Source of the DNA: Staphylococcus saprophyticus subsp. saprophyticus ATCC 15305 = NCTC 7292
Lineage (GTDB): Bacteria; Bacillota; Bacilli; Staphylococcales; Staphylococcaceae
Direction of reading: 5' to 3'
NCBI RefSeq assembly: GCF_000010125.1
Contig: NC_007350.1
Location: forward strand, 2,418,001-2,482,000
Length of the DNA stretch: 64,000 nt
In this document: piece by piece, positions 53,605-62,725 of the stretch
Layout of the letters: the number at the start of each line of letters is the position of its first letter
How positions within the stretch are numbered: the stretch's first letter is position 1
Position numbers and translations under genes: made by a program
Notes under the pieces: model-generated
Database searches by the model: none
Seen by the model: the letters and a program-made list of their open reading frames with translations, nothing else
Told to the model about the DNA's origin: nothing

Positions 53605-55434
53605 TTAGTAAACATCTCTTTGGTAACGTTTTTCTTGTTTCATTTGAGTAAGATAGGCTTCTGCATCTGCTTCTGACATGTCACCTTCTTGCTCTATAAC
53701 ACTACGAATGGTGTCATGTACATCTTTTGCCATGTGTTTTTCATCACCGCAAACATATATTGCTGCACCATCTTGTAGCCATTGATAAAATAGCTCACTT
53801 TGTTGGGCAATACGATGCTGAACATAAATTTTTTCTTCTGTATCTCGTGAAAAAGCGAGATCCAGTTTAGCTAATGTTTCATCTTTCAGCCATGCCTGCC
53901 ATTCTGTTTGATATAAAAAGTCTGTAGTAAAATATTGTTCTCCGAAAAACAACCACGTATTGCCAGATAACCCAAGCTCTTCACGTTCTTGCATATAAGA
54001 TCTAAATGGTGCTACGCCTGTGCCTGGCCCTATCATAATGACTGGCGTTTCTTCATCAAATGGAAACTTAAAGTTTGGATTTTTTTTAAGGTAAATCGGT
54101 AATGTGTCTCCAGGTTGAATCCGTTCTGCTAGTTGGACAGAGCACACACCTTTACGCGTGCGTTCGTGCGCTTCATATCGAACGGCGCCAACGGTTATAT
54201 GCACTTCATCTGGTGTGGCCTCATAACTACTAGCGATAGAATATTCTCTTGCTGGCAATTTCCTTAGTAATTTATAAAATGTTTCTGGCTTCAGTTCTGA
54301 AGTTGGAAATTCTATTAATAAATCTATGACATCGCGACCATCAACATATTGTTGTATCCATTCTGCATTGTCTATTTGACTAAGTAACTCCGTATTGCCA
54401 AATAACTCCGCTGCTTTTTGAAGTAATGGTTTCGTCAGCTTAGTAATCTCAAAGTGTTCAGTTAACGCTTTTTCCAATGGCAATGTATCGCCATCATCAT
54501 TGATTGGAATTTCAATATCTTTATCCCAACCCAGTGTCTCAATCAGTAGTGTCACAATTTCTGGTTCATTTTGAGGTAAGACTACCACGCAGTCTCCAGG
54601 TTCAAATGATTCACCGTAATTATCTAATAGCAATTCAACATGTCTAACTTCTTTGTTAGAACCTCGACCATTCAGATTGATATTCTCTAATACTTCAGCT
54701 TTGTAAGGATTCGATTTTGAGTAACGTTTTTCTTTGGCAGATTGTACTGTTTCAGTAGAAGTCACCGTTGAACCATGACCTGTAGATTGATTTAGAATTT
54801 CAATATTCTTATTCATCCACTTTTCAGCTAAATCATCAAAATCTAAATCACAATCTTGTCTATCCGTAAGGCGTTCAGCACCTAATTCTAATAATTTTGC
54901 ATCGAAGTCTTTACCTGTTTGGCAGAAATACTCGTATGACTCGTCTCCTAATGCAAGCACGGAGAACCTTACATTTTCTAATTTTGGTGCCTTACGACTA
55001 TGTATAAATTCATGAAATGTAAGTGCATTGTCTGGCGGATCACCTTCACCGTGCGTGGCAGTAATGACAAATAAATCCTCCACTTTTTTAAATTCCTTTT
55101 GTTTAATTTCATCCATTGCCGTTAACTTAACAGTGTAATTATGTTCGACCAGTCGATCTGCAAATATTTCAGCTAAACTTTGTGCATTACCTGTTTCTGA
55201 ACCATAAACTACGGTAATGTGACGATCGTTGTTTGTTTGGCTTTCGGATTCATTATTTAAAACATATTCTGCCACCTGTTGTGGCGCCTCAGTTGTTTGT
55301 GCTACAGCCCCTTGTTGCGCTGTAAGGTAACCGGTTAACCATATTTGCTGTTCAGCAGTTAACGTCTGAAAAATTTGATTTAACTGTGCTGCTTGTTCTT
55401 GGTCAAAAGGACTATTTGATACTGATAAATTCAC
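53605..55434 (-). CDS. cysJ: Assimilatory sulfite reductase, flavoprotein (alpha) subunit
   Basis: 609 residues. Flavodoxin domain (VVYGSETGNAQSLAEIFADRL), linker, FAD domain (REYSIASSYEATPDEVHITV), and NADPH domain with MIGPGTGVAPFRSYMQERE and IYVCGDEKHMAKDVH. It carries electrons from NADPH through FAD and FMN to CysI. 178 bases separate it from cysH with no terminator seen, so it is probably part of the same transcript. Confidence 0.96.
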   Translation of the reverse strand: MNLSVSNSPFDQEQAAQLNQIFQTLTAEQQIWLTGYLTAQQGAVAQTTEAPQQVAEYVLNNESESQTNNDRHITVVYGSETGNAQSLAEIFADRLVEHNYTVKLTAMDEIKQKEFKKVEDLFVITATHGEGDPPDNALTFHEFIHSRKAPKLENVRFSVLALGDESYEYFCQTGKDFDAKLLELGAERLTDRQDCDLDFDDLAEKWMNKNIEILNQSTGHGSTVTSTETVQSAKEKRYSKSNPYKAEVLENINLNGRGSNKEVRHVELLLDNYGESFEPGDCVVVLPQNEPEIVTLLIETLGWDKDIEIPINDDGDTLPLEKALTEHFEITKLTKPLLQKAAELFGNTELLSQIDNAEWIQQYVDGRDVIDLLIEFPTSELKPETFYKLLRKLPAREYSIASSYEATPDEVHITVGAVRYEAHERTRKGVCSVQLAERIQPGDTLPIYLKKNPNFKFPFDEETPVIMIGPGTGVAPFRSYMQEREELGLSGNTWLFFGEQYFTTDFLYQTEWQAWLKDETLAKLDLAFSRDTEEKIYVQHRIAQQSELFYQWLQDGAAIYVCGDEKHMAKDVHDTIRSVIEQEGDMSEADAEAYLTQMKQEKRYQRDVY

Positions 55435-55612
55435 AATGCATTCACCCCGATATTTATTTGATAAATTATAATTATTGTCTAAATAGGTTTAATCAATTTC
55501 ATTTCTTGCCATATCAACGATATAGCAATCGAATTTTATATCTTCTACAACATTCATTATATTTCCGATACGAATACTAGGTTATTAGTGTAAAAAAAAG
55601 AATTTACTTAAT

Positions 55613-56341
55613 TTATGGTTTATTCGTCGTATGTAGACCACATTCCGTCTTAGTAGAATTCGTCCATCTACCTGCTCTTGAATCACCATTACCAGAAACG
55701 GCCTCAGTACATGGAATACAACCAATACTTGGAAAATTGAAATCATGTAGTTCGTTATAATGTAAATCATGCGCTTTAATATAATCCCACACATCATCCC
55801 AAGTCCAATGAATCAGAGGACACACTTTTACTGATTTGAATCGTTCATCTTTATTAATAAAATTAGTTGCCTGTCGACTCGGTGATTGTTCTCTTCTTAA
55901 ACCTGAAACCCAAGCTGTCGCCCCAGATAGCACTTCTTCAAGCGGTTTAATTTTACGAATATAACAACATTGATTTGGATCTTGTTTCCATAAAGCTGGC
56001 GCAACTTGATCCGCTTGTTCTTCTAAAGTAAGACTCGGTTGTTTAAGCTTAATGTTTAATTCCGGATAACGTGCTTTAACACGGTCTATCAAATCGTATG
56101 TCTCTTGAAAGTGGAGATTCGTATCTAAAAATACAATTTCCGCATCTTTCTTCACACTAGAAATTAAATCAATTAAAATCATGCCTTCTGCACCGAAACT
56201 ACATGAATAAATAATAGAATCACCATATACATCGTAAGCCCATCTAATCACTTCACGTGCACCTTTAGTTTCATCAGTGATATCCAGTGTTTCAAAAGCG
56301 TGTGGATTGAAATCATCATACGTAATTTTTGTTTCTGACAT
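55613..56341 (-). CDS. cysH: Adenylyl-sulfate / PAPS reductase
   Basis: 242 residues from the ATG at 56341 (AGGGGTGG upstream). The PP-loop [25 protein letters not shown], and two cysteine pairs (NQCCYIRK and [10 protein letters not shown]) that bind a 4Fe-4S cluster, so this is the APS-reductase-type enzyme of Gram-positive bacteria. It makes sulfite from APS (or PAPS) with thioredoxin. First gene of the operon. Confidence 0.95.
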   Translation of the reverse strand: MSETKITYDDFNPHAFETLDITDETKGAREVIRWAYDVYGDSIIYSCSFGAEGMILIDLISSVKKDAEIVFLDTNLHFQETYDLIDRVKARYPELNIKLKQPSLTLEEQADQVAPALWKQDPNQCCYIRKIKPLEEVLSGATAWVSGLRREQSPSRQATNFINKDERFKSVKVCPLIHWTWDDVWDYIKAHDLHYNELHDFNFPSIGCIPCTEAVSGNGDSRAGRWTNSTKTECGLHTTNKP

Positions 56342-56433
56342 TAACGGGTCCACCCCTTTTCTTCTAATGTACGCTTACTTAAATTCAAGTTATACTTCGT
56401 TTTTTGAATTATTTGAAAATAATTATGCTACAC

Positions 56434-56462
56434 ACTTTACTCATTGAAATTTTTTATGTCAA
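56434..56462 (-). promoter_or_regulatory. Promoter of the sulfate assimilation operon
   Basis: On the minus strand TTGACA and TAAAGT are 17 bases apart, about 95 bases upstream of cysH, so the leader is about 85 nt. AT-rich sequence around it may hold the operator of a cysteine regulator such as CymR; I cannot place it exactly. The gap 56342-56682 holds no gene. Confidence 0.6.
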
Positions 56463-56684
56463 GTTTGTGTTTATTAAAATAAATATATTAATTTTTTGAC
56501 AAAATACACCTTTGAAACCGCTTTAAAAAGCGAAGTTAAAACGTTTTATAATAATTATTTTCACAAAATAGTCATAATAATCTAGTTACTTTCAAATCGC
56601 CCTAAAGCCTATGGTTATCATGTTTTAAATTTTTTTTAAAAATTTTTTAAATTTTAATAATAATTCTAATCTAGAAACAAAAAG

Positions 56685-56731
56685 CGCAGGTATATAACAT
56701 CAAATATTTAATTTGATGTTATATACCTGCG
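56685..56731 (-). terminator. Very long perfect terminator hairpin of hmp
   Basis: A perfect 21-bp stem (arms beginning CGCAGGTATATAACATC) closes a five-base loop and is followed on the minus strand by CTTTTTG. It lies about 50 bases downstream of the hmp stop. Confidence 0.75.
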
Positions 56732-56781
56732 TTGCAAAAATGATTAAATCTCTAATACCATAAATCTTTAATCCTTTTATA

Positions 56782-57927
56782 TTATACTGAAAAACTGAGT
56801 CTTGGTATAAATGTTTCAAAATGAACATGATTCATAGAAATACCTAATGTTTGTAATTCAGCAATCATTGCTTTTAAGAATGAGTTACCGCCACACACAT
56901 AGATCTCCGTCTCATTGTCCACATATTGACGCAGTTGTTCTGATTCGATAAAACCATCTTCATCACGAAAATGAATATCAAACTGGGCATGGTCTGATTG
57001 ATTTGCAATTGTAGTTAATTTTTCTTCAAAAGCAACATTTTGTGCGTTAGATGTTGATTGTAAGAAAATAGCTGGTGTACCTATGTTAACGGCTTCATTA
57101 AACATTGAGACAAGCGGTGTAACCCCTACACCTGAACCCAAAAATAATTGTTTGTTTTCTGTATTTTCTAATTTAAATCCACCTACTGGGGCAGATATAT
57201 TTAAAATGTCACCTTCAGTTACTTCATCGTGTAACACAGTAGAAACTTCACCTTCGTGCGCTTCAGTAACATCTCTTCTTACACCAAATGTTAAGTAACT
57301 TTCATCTCCATCAACAATGGAATAGTGTCTTTTTGCACGATAAGGTAATTTTTCACTAGAAATATCTACAGTTATATATTGTCCTGGTATAAATTGACTT
57401 AAATCAATGCGATTTGATGTGACAGTAAATGATTTAATAAGTTCTGTCTCCTCAGTGATATTTGTAACTTCAAATGGTTTAAAACCTTCCCATGCCATTT
57501 GTTTATAAATATCTTTTTCTAAACCAATAAAGGTATCAGCGATAGCTCCATAAGCTTTTATCCATGTTTGAATAATAGGATCATTATTTTCTAAACCTGT
57601 CACTTCTTGGATTGCCCAAATTAAATTTTCTCCAACAATATCATAATGTTCCGGTTGCACTTGTAAAGCACAATGTTTATAAACTACAGGCATTATTGCT
57701 GGTACGATAGGTGTTAAATCTTCAATGTTTTCCGCTGCTGCCAGTACTGCCATAGCAAGTGCTGATGATTGCAGTCCCTTTTTTTGATTTGTTTGGTTAA
57801 ATACATTTTTTAATTCTGGATGCACTTCAAATAACCTTTTATAGAAAATTTCCGTAATAGTTTGTCCTTTTTCTTTAAGTAATGGCACTGTATCTCTAAT
57901 TGTTTGAATTTCTCTTTCTGTTAACAT
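56782..57927 (-). CDS. hmp: Flavohemoglobin (nitric oxide dioxygenase)
   Basis: 381 residues. Globin domain (residues 1-137) with the haem histidine in the YKHCALQVQPEHYDIV segment; FAD domain with YRAKRHYSIV; NAD domain with LGSGVGVTPLVSMFNE and YVCGGNSFLKAMI. It converts NO to nitrate with NAD(P)H and O2. It stands between the sulfate operon and the HAD gene, with its own terminator. The upstream region holds a TTTTGTGAAC half-site resembling Rex/NO-responsive sites, too weak to annotate. Confidence 0.95.
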   Translation of the reverse strand: MLTEREIQTIRDTVPLLKEKGQTITEIFYKRLFEVHPELKNVFNQTNQKKGLQSSALAMAVLAAAENIEDLTPIVPAIMPVVYKHCALQVQPEHYDIVGENLIWAIQEVTGLENNDPIIQTWIKAYGAIADTFIGLEKDIYKQMAWEGFKPFEVTNITEETELIKSFTVTSNRIDLSQFIPGQYITVDISSEKLPYRAKRHYSIVDGDESYLTFGVRRDVTEAHEGEVSTVLHDEVTEGDILNISAPVGGFKLENTENKQLFLGSGVGVTPLVSMFNEAVNIGTPAIFLQSTSNAQNVAFEEKLTTIANQSDHAQFDIHFRDEDGFIESEQLRQYVDNETEIYVCGGNSFLKAMIAELQTLGISMNHVHFETFIPRLSFSV

Positions 57928-58155
57928 ATTATACCTCCTAATTACTTCTCACCACTATTATCGTACGAAATAATATAACTTACAATCATTAACAATTAAT
58001 TCAAACATTTTCTAAATGCATAGTTCACAAAATGTTAACTAATTAAAAAAAGTATAAATTCAAATTCTTTGGTATGTATTGATTTGCTCACATTTTATAA
58101 ATTGAAATCGTATATTGTATGATCTAAAACTTTAATCCACTATGATTAGTCAACT

Positions 58156-58207
58156 AAAACCACGCTAAAAAGTCTGTACTTCACTACTTTTTAGCGTGGT
58201 TTTTTAT
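58156..58207. terminator. Strong terminator downstream of the HAD gene
   Basis: AACCACGCTAAAAAGT pairs with ACTTTTTAGCGTGGTT around a 12-base loop. A T tract follows on the plus strand and A/T-rich sequence on the minus strand. It would stop read-through of the parB-HAD transcript before hmp. Confidence 0.8.
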
Positions 58208-58209
58208 TC

Positions 58210-58965
58210 TTATTTTTCACTTAAGTATAAATCTTCTATGACTGTTGCTACGGATTCAGCATTATTTTGAATATACACATCATAAGCCTCAGAGCAGCCT
58301 GATGTGCCAGTCACATAAAAAGATTGTTGGGCATGGTTTAATAATTGCGTATCGTTCACATCATTTCCAAAGGCAATATAGTTTTGTGCACCAATCATGT
58401 ACTTTAAGGTAGAGTGCTTATTAATGTTTATGGCTGTAATATCTATGCTATGATCCACTTCGTGTATATGGATTGATAATACATCCTCGTAACTTTGAAA
58501 CCATTGTTTAAGTGCTTTAAATGTTTTTTCCTCAGTCGCGAATAGAATCACCTTAATTGGATGTTGAATATGAGCAACCTTCACATTCTTTGCTAAACCA
58601 TCTGGATCTAATTGTCTATAAATTGGATGGCTTTCACTTACGTTAGCAGCATAGTCAAAATCTCCATCGATAATATATTTTAAATCATAATCGCTGATTA
58701 ACTTCACAATCTTTTCAAATAAATCATTCGGGATATAAGCCATGGTTTGAATTTCTCCAACTTTTGAAATAATAGAGCCATTTCCACCAATGAGCCAATG
58801 ATTACTGTAATCTCTAACAACTGGTAACAAATCACCTATAGGTCGTGCTGACGCAAATATGATATCGTGTTGCCGATTCAATTGCTGTATCACTTGATTT
58901 AACCGTCATTCTATAAATTTGCCATTAAAACAAATTGTGCCATCTATATCAAAAACAAATATCAT
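58210..58965 (-). pseudogene. HAD-family (Cof-type) phosphatase with an in-frame TGA
   Basis: From the ATG at 58965 (AAAGGT upstream) the frame reads MIFVFDIDGTICFNGKFIE, containing the catalytic DIDGT motif, and then hits TGA (58906-58908). The same frame continues RLNQVIQQLNRQHDIIFASA and the full Cof-type cap and core to 58210, including YIAFGNDVNDTQLL. A CGA or similar arginine codon probably became TGA. Downstream restart would lack the nucleophile aspartates, so the product is expected to be inactive. Confidence 0.75.
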
Positions 58966-58986
58966 AGTCATACCTTTTTTAAATTT

Positions 58987-59835
58987 TTATTCGTCATGCT
59001 GATATTTAGCATTTAACTGATGAATTAATCGTTTAAATTCATCCTCTGATTTAAATTCAAACGTAATTTGGCCTTTTTTATTTTTAGTGGAAATAGCTAC
59101 ATTTGCACCATATTGCGCTTTAAGTTGACGTTCTTGTTGTCTAATAAACTTTGGTTTTGTTGCCTTTTGTGTAGCCTCTACTTTATCTTTATTATCACTA
59201 TAATGTGTAGTGACATAATGTTCTAATTCTCTTACACTCCATGCCTCACGGGAAGCTTGTTTGGCAATTTGTTGCATTTTTTGTTTGTCCTTAACACTTA
59301 ATAATGTGCGGCCATGAGCGCTTGATAACGCACCATCTCTCACCATATTTGAAACAGTCTGTGGCAAGTTTAATAAACGCAACATATTCGCAATGTAAGG
59401 TCTAGATTTACTTAGACGTTGCGCAACATCTTGCTGCGTTAAATTTAAGTCATCCATCAATTTACGATAACTTTCCGCTTCTTCAATTGCATTTAAATCC
59501 TCACGCTGTAAATTTTCAATGATTGCAAGTTCCATCATATCTTCATCCGTAAGTGATTTAACAATCGCAGGTATTTCAGTCAATCCCGCAATTGTTGCAG
59601 CACGAAATCGCCTTTCGCCGACAACGATATGATAGCCAGAAATCGTTTTTCTCAAAACGATGGGTTGTAATATGCCGTGAAGTTTAATTGATTTGGCAAG
59701 ATCATTTAATCGTTCCTCATCAAATGTTTTACGTGGTTGATATGGATTTGCCTTAACAGTAGTCATAGCTATTTTTTGAATATTTTCGTTATCTTCTATG
59801 GTTAATTGCTCATCTTGATGATTTTCGATTGTCAA
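58987..59835 (-). CDS. parB: ParB/Spo0J chromosome-partitioning protein
   Basis: 282 residues from a TTG at 59835 (TAGGTG upstream). N-terminal CTPase/ParB domain with NPYQPRKTFDEERLNDLA and HIVVGERRFRAATIAGL (the GERRxRA motif), then LNAIEEAESYRKLMDDLNLT, HTH (TQQDVAQRLSKSRPYIANM) and a C-terminal dimerisation region. It binds parS sites and spreads along DNA to organise the origin. The gene is divergent from the methionine T-box operon, as in S. aureus. Confidence 0.95.
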   Translation of the reverse strand: MTIENHQDEQLTIEDNENIQKIAMTTVKANPYQPRKTFDEERLNDLAKSIKLHGILQPIVLRKTISGYHIVVGERRFRAATIAGLTEIPAIVKSLTDEDMMELAIIENLQREDLNAIEEAESYRKLMDDLNLTQQDVAQRLSKSRPYIANMLRLLNLPQTVSNMVRDGALSSAHGRTLLSVKDKQKMQQIAKQASREAWSVRELEHYVTTHYSDNKDKVEATQKATKPKFIRQQERQLKAQYGANVAISTKNKKGQITFEFKSEDEFKRLIHQLNAKYQHDE

Positions 59836-59964
59836 ACACCTACTTTCTATTTTCTCTAGCTCGTTTAATTTGATTTATTATTAGATGTGCCTATTATATC
59901 ATCACTCATCTACCAAAGAATATAGGACAAATAATTAGTTTAATCGAAATTTTCAGATAAGTTG

Positions 59965-59993
59965 TTGACAAAAGTAATTTTAATGTGTAATCT
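59965..59993 (+). promoter_or_regulatory. Promoter of the met operon
   Basis: TTGACA (59965-59970) and TAATCT (59988-59993) with a 17-base spacer, just ahead of the T-box leader. Confidence 0.7.
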
Positions 59994-59999
59994 TGGGTA

Positions 60000-60430
60000 T
60001 ATCAAATTCGAAATAATAGAAACACAGTAACAAGGAAAGTAGAACTTACACTGCTGACACAGAGAGTCTTCGTAACGCTGAAAGAAGATACAGAAAGAAA
60101 GTTTGAAAATGGCCTTTGAGTGTTGATGCCAATATGAGGTATCAACGGGCGCGCCCGTTATAGCGCTACAGTATTAACATTTTGTTAAATGGCGTACTGG
60201 ATTATTCCACACGTTATCTTCTCGTTAATACTCATTTTATTTATAGAATGGGTTTTTTATTTACGAAAAATGATAACACGATTCAGTCAACGTTACATAT
60301 ACAACAATTTAGCGTACTGGATAAGGTTACTTTAGTGATAATGTAACAAACAAAGGTGGTACCGCGAGCTAAGCTTTCGTCCTTTACATCCGAATTTTCG
60401 GGTTTAAAGGACGGGAGCTTTTTTTATTTT
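60000..60430 (+). promoter_or_regulatory. Methionine T-box leader
   Basis: About 430 bases of leader end in the T-box sequence AGGTGGTACCGCG (60354-60366), whose TGGT pairs with the tRNA ACCA end. A terminator follows (GTCCTTTA...TTAAAGGAC with T tract, 60378-60427). The specifier stem GTTGAT/ATCAAC (about 60123-60144) displays ATG (60134-60136) in its loop, so the effector is uncharged tRNA-Met. The leader is unusually long, with GCGTACTGGAT repeated at about 60192 and 60312. It controls metI-metC-metF. Confidence 0.93.
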
Positions 60431-60449
60431 TACAAGGAGGTTAACAATT

Positions 60450-61553
60450 ATGAAAAATACTGAACTAGCACAAATCGCATTGTCACATGATCATACAGGC
60501 GCCATAGCCAATCCAATTTACTTATCAACAGCATATCAACACCCACATCTCGGTGAGTCAACAGGATATGATTACACACGAACTAAGAACCCAACACGCT
60601 CAGCATTTGAGGAGGCATTTGCCAAATTGGAACACGGCACAGCTTCATTTGCAACATCAAGTGGCATGTCTGCTATTCAATTAATATGTAATCTGTTCAA
60701 ATCTGGTGACGAAATATTGGTATCTTTCGATTTATATGGTGGTACCTTTAGACTTTTCGATTTTTATGAACAACAGTATGGTATCCATTTCAAATATGTT
60801 GACTTCCTCAATTATGAAGAAGTGGAACAAAGTATTACAGAACATACTAAAGCATTGTTCATTGAACCAATCTCAAACCCACAAATGATTGAAGTAGATG
60901 TAGACCCGTTCTATATCTTAAGCAAAAAATTTAATTTATTAACTATTATAGATAATACATTTTTAACACCATACCTTTCTACGCCATTAGAAGATGGTGC
61001 AGATATCGTCTTACATTCAGCTACAAAATATATTGGCGGACATAACGACGTACTTGCTGGTGTGGTAACCGTTAAAGATAATCAACTTGCAGAACAATTA
61101 GGACAGTTACACAACATGATTGGTGCTACTTTGTCACCATTCGATAGCTACCTACTCCAACGTGGTTTAAAGACACTCCATTTGAGAATGGATCGTTCAG
61201 AATATAATGCGAAATTACTCTCAGAACGATGTAGTGACTTAGAGGCCATCGACAAAGTGCTTTATAGCGGACGTACAGGTATGTTGAGTTTACGTTTAAA
61301 TAAAGATTATAAAGTGGATAAATTCTTAGAACATTTAAACGTCTGTATTTTTGCAGAAAGTCTTGGTGGTACAGAAACATTTATCACATTTCCATATACA
61401 CAAACACATGTAGATATGCCAGACGCAGAGAAAGACAAACGGGGCATCGATGAATATTTGATTAGGTTATCCATCGGTATCGAAGACTATGAAGATATCG
61501 AACAAGACATTATTCAAGCATTAGAAAAATCTAAACAAGGAGTGATTTCATGA
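60450..61553 (+). CDS. metI: Cystathionine gamma-synthase / O-acyl-homoserine sulfhydrylase-type enzyme
   Basis: 367 residues of the Cys/Met PLP family. Substrate-entry block YDYTRTKNPTRSAFEEAF, then GTASFATSSGMSAI, PLP-lysine region VLHSATKYIGGHNDVLAG and FDSYLLQRGLKTLHLRM. It joins cysteine (or sulfide) to an activated homoserine. First gene of the met operon behind the T-box, ATG at 60450 with AAGGAGG upstream. Confidence 0.95.
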   Translation: MKNTELAQIALSHDHTGAIANPIYLSTAYQHPHLGESTGYDYTRTKNPTRSAFEEAFAKLEHGTASFATSSGMSAIQLICNLFKSGDEILVSFDLYGGTFRLFDFYEQQYGIHFKYVDFLNYEEVEQSITEHTKALFIEPISNPQMIEVDVDPFYILSKKFNLLTIIDNTFLTPYLSTPLEDGADIVLHSATKYIGGHNDVLAGVVTVKDNQLAEQLGQLHNMIGATLSPFDSYLLQRGLKTLHLRMDRSEYNAKLLSERCSDLEAIDKVLYSGRTGMLSLRLNKDYKVDKFLEHLNVCIFAESLGGTETFITFPYTQTHVDMPDAEKDKRGIDEYLIRLSIGIEDYEDIEQDIIQALEKSKQGVIS

Positions 61554-62725
61554 GTTTATCAAAAGAAACTGAAGTAATATTCGATTCACATAGAGGTGTA
61601 GATTACGATTCTGCAAATCCTCCTTTATATGATTCTTCAACTTTCCATCAAAAAACGCTTGGCGGCGGTGCACAATATGATTATGCCAGAAGTGGTAATC
61701 CAAACCGTGCCTTATTAGAAGAAAAATTAGCTAAATTGGAAGGCGGAAGTCATGCCTTTGCATACGCATCAGGTATCGCAGCCATTTCAGCTGTGTTATT
61801 AACTTTAAATGCAGGTGATCATGTCATCTTACCTGATGATGTTTATGGAGGTACGTTTAGATTAACAGAACAAATTCTAACTCGTTTTAATATACAATTT
61901 TCAACTATTGATACGACGCATTTAAATGAAATTGAAGAGGCTATTCAAGATAATACTAAACTGATATATATTGAAACACCTTCTAATCCACTGTTTAAAA
62001 TTACAGACATTAGAGGCGCAGCCGATATTGCTAAAAAACATCATCTCAAACTCGCCGTAGACAATACGTTTATGACACCACTAGGACAATCACCCTTAGC
62101 TCTCGGCGCTGATATTGTCGTGCATAGTGCTACCAAATTCTTAAGTGGACATACTGATATTATTGCAGGCGTAGCAATAACAAACGATCAAACGATTGCC
62201 GATGCATTATATTTATTACAAAACGGTACAGGTACTGCCCTATCTGCTCAAGATAGTTGGACACTGGCTAAACACTTAAAAACATTACCTGTACGTTTTA
62301 ATCAATCAGTTGAAAACACTAAAAAACTTTATGAGTATCTAGCGCAACGTGATGAAATTGCAGAAGTCTATTACCCTGGAAATAGCGATTTACATTTATC
62401 TCAAGCAAGTCATGGCGGTGCTGTATTAGGTTTCCGCTTAAAAGATGAGACAAAAGCGCAAGATTTTGTAGATGCCCTTTCCTTACCTTTAGTTTCCGTC
62501 AGCTTAGGTGGTGTTGAAACAATACTTTCACACCCTGCTACGATGTCACATGCAGCTGTACCTAAAGAAGTAAGAGAAGCCAGAAATATCACTTTTGGAT
62601 TATTTAGATTAAGCGTTGGATTAGAAACTGCAGATGAATTAATCTCTGATCTAAATTATGCATTTAAGGAGGCCTTCAATGAGTCAACTACTCGACAAAC
62701 TAAAGCACAACATATTAGTAGCTGA
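61550..62725 (+). CDS. metC: Cystathionine beta-lyase
   Basis: 391 residues of the same PLP family: YDYARSGNPNRALLEEKLAK, GGSHAFAYASGIAAISA, and the lysine block VVHSATKFLSGHTDIIAGVA. It overlaps metI by four bases (ATGA). It cleaves cystathionine to homocysteine. The C-terminus is Gln/Thr-rich and overlaps the start of metF by 47 bases. Confidence 0.95.
   Translation: MSLSKETEVIFDSHRGVDYDSANPPLYDSSTFHQKTLGGGAQYDYARSGNPNRALLEEKLAKLEGGSHAFAYASGIAAISAVLLTLNAGDHVILPDDVYGGTFRLTEQILTRFNIQFSTIDTTHLNEIEEAIQDNTKLIYIETPSNPLFKITDIRGAADIAKKHHLKLAVDNTFMTPLGQSPLALGADIVVHSATKFLSGHTDIIAGVAITNDQTIADALYLLQNGTGTALSAQDSWTLAKHLKTLPVRFNQSVENTKKLYEYLAQRDEIAEVYYPGNSDLHLSQASHGGAVLGFRLKDETKAQDFVDALSLPLVSVSLGGVETILSHPATMSHAAVPKEVREARNITFGLFRLSVGLETADELISDLNYAFKEAFNESTTRQTKAQHISS

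Noticed and set aside
56515-56532. cre-like TTGAAACCGCTTTAA upstream of the cysH promoter
   Set aside because: Misses the conserved 3' C and is too far upstream to be convincing; AT-rich DNA gives such matches often.
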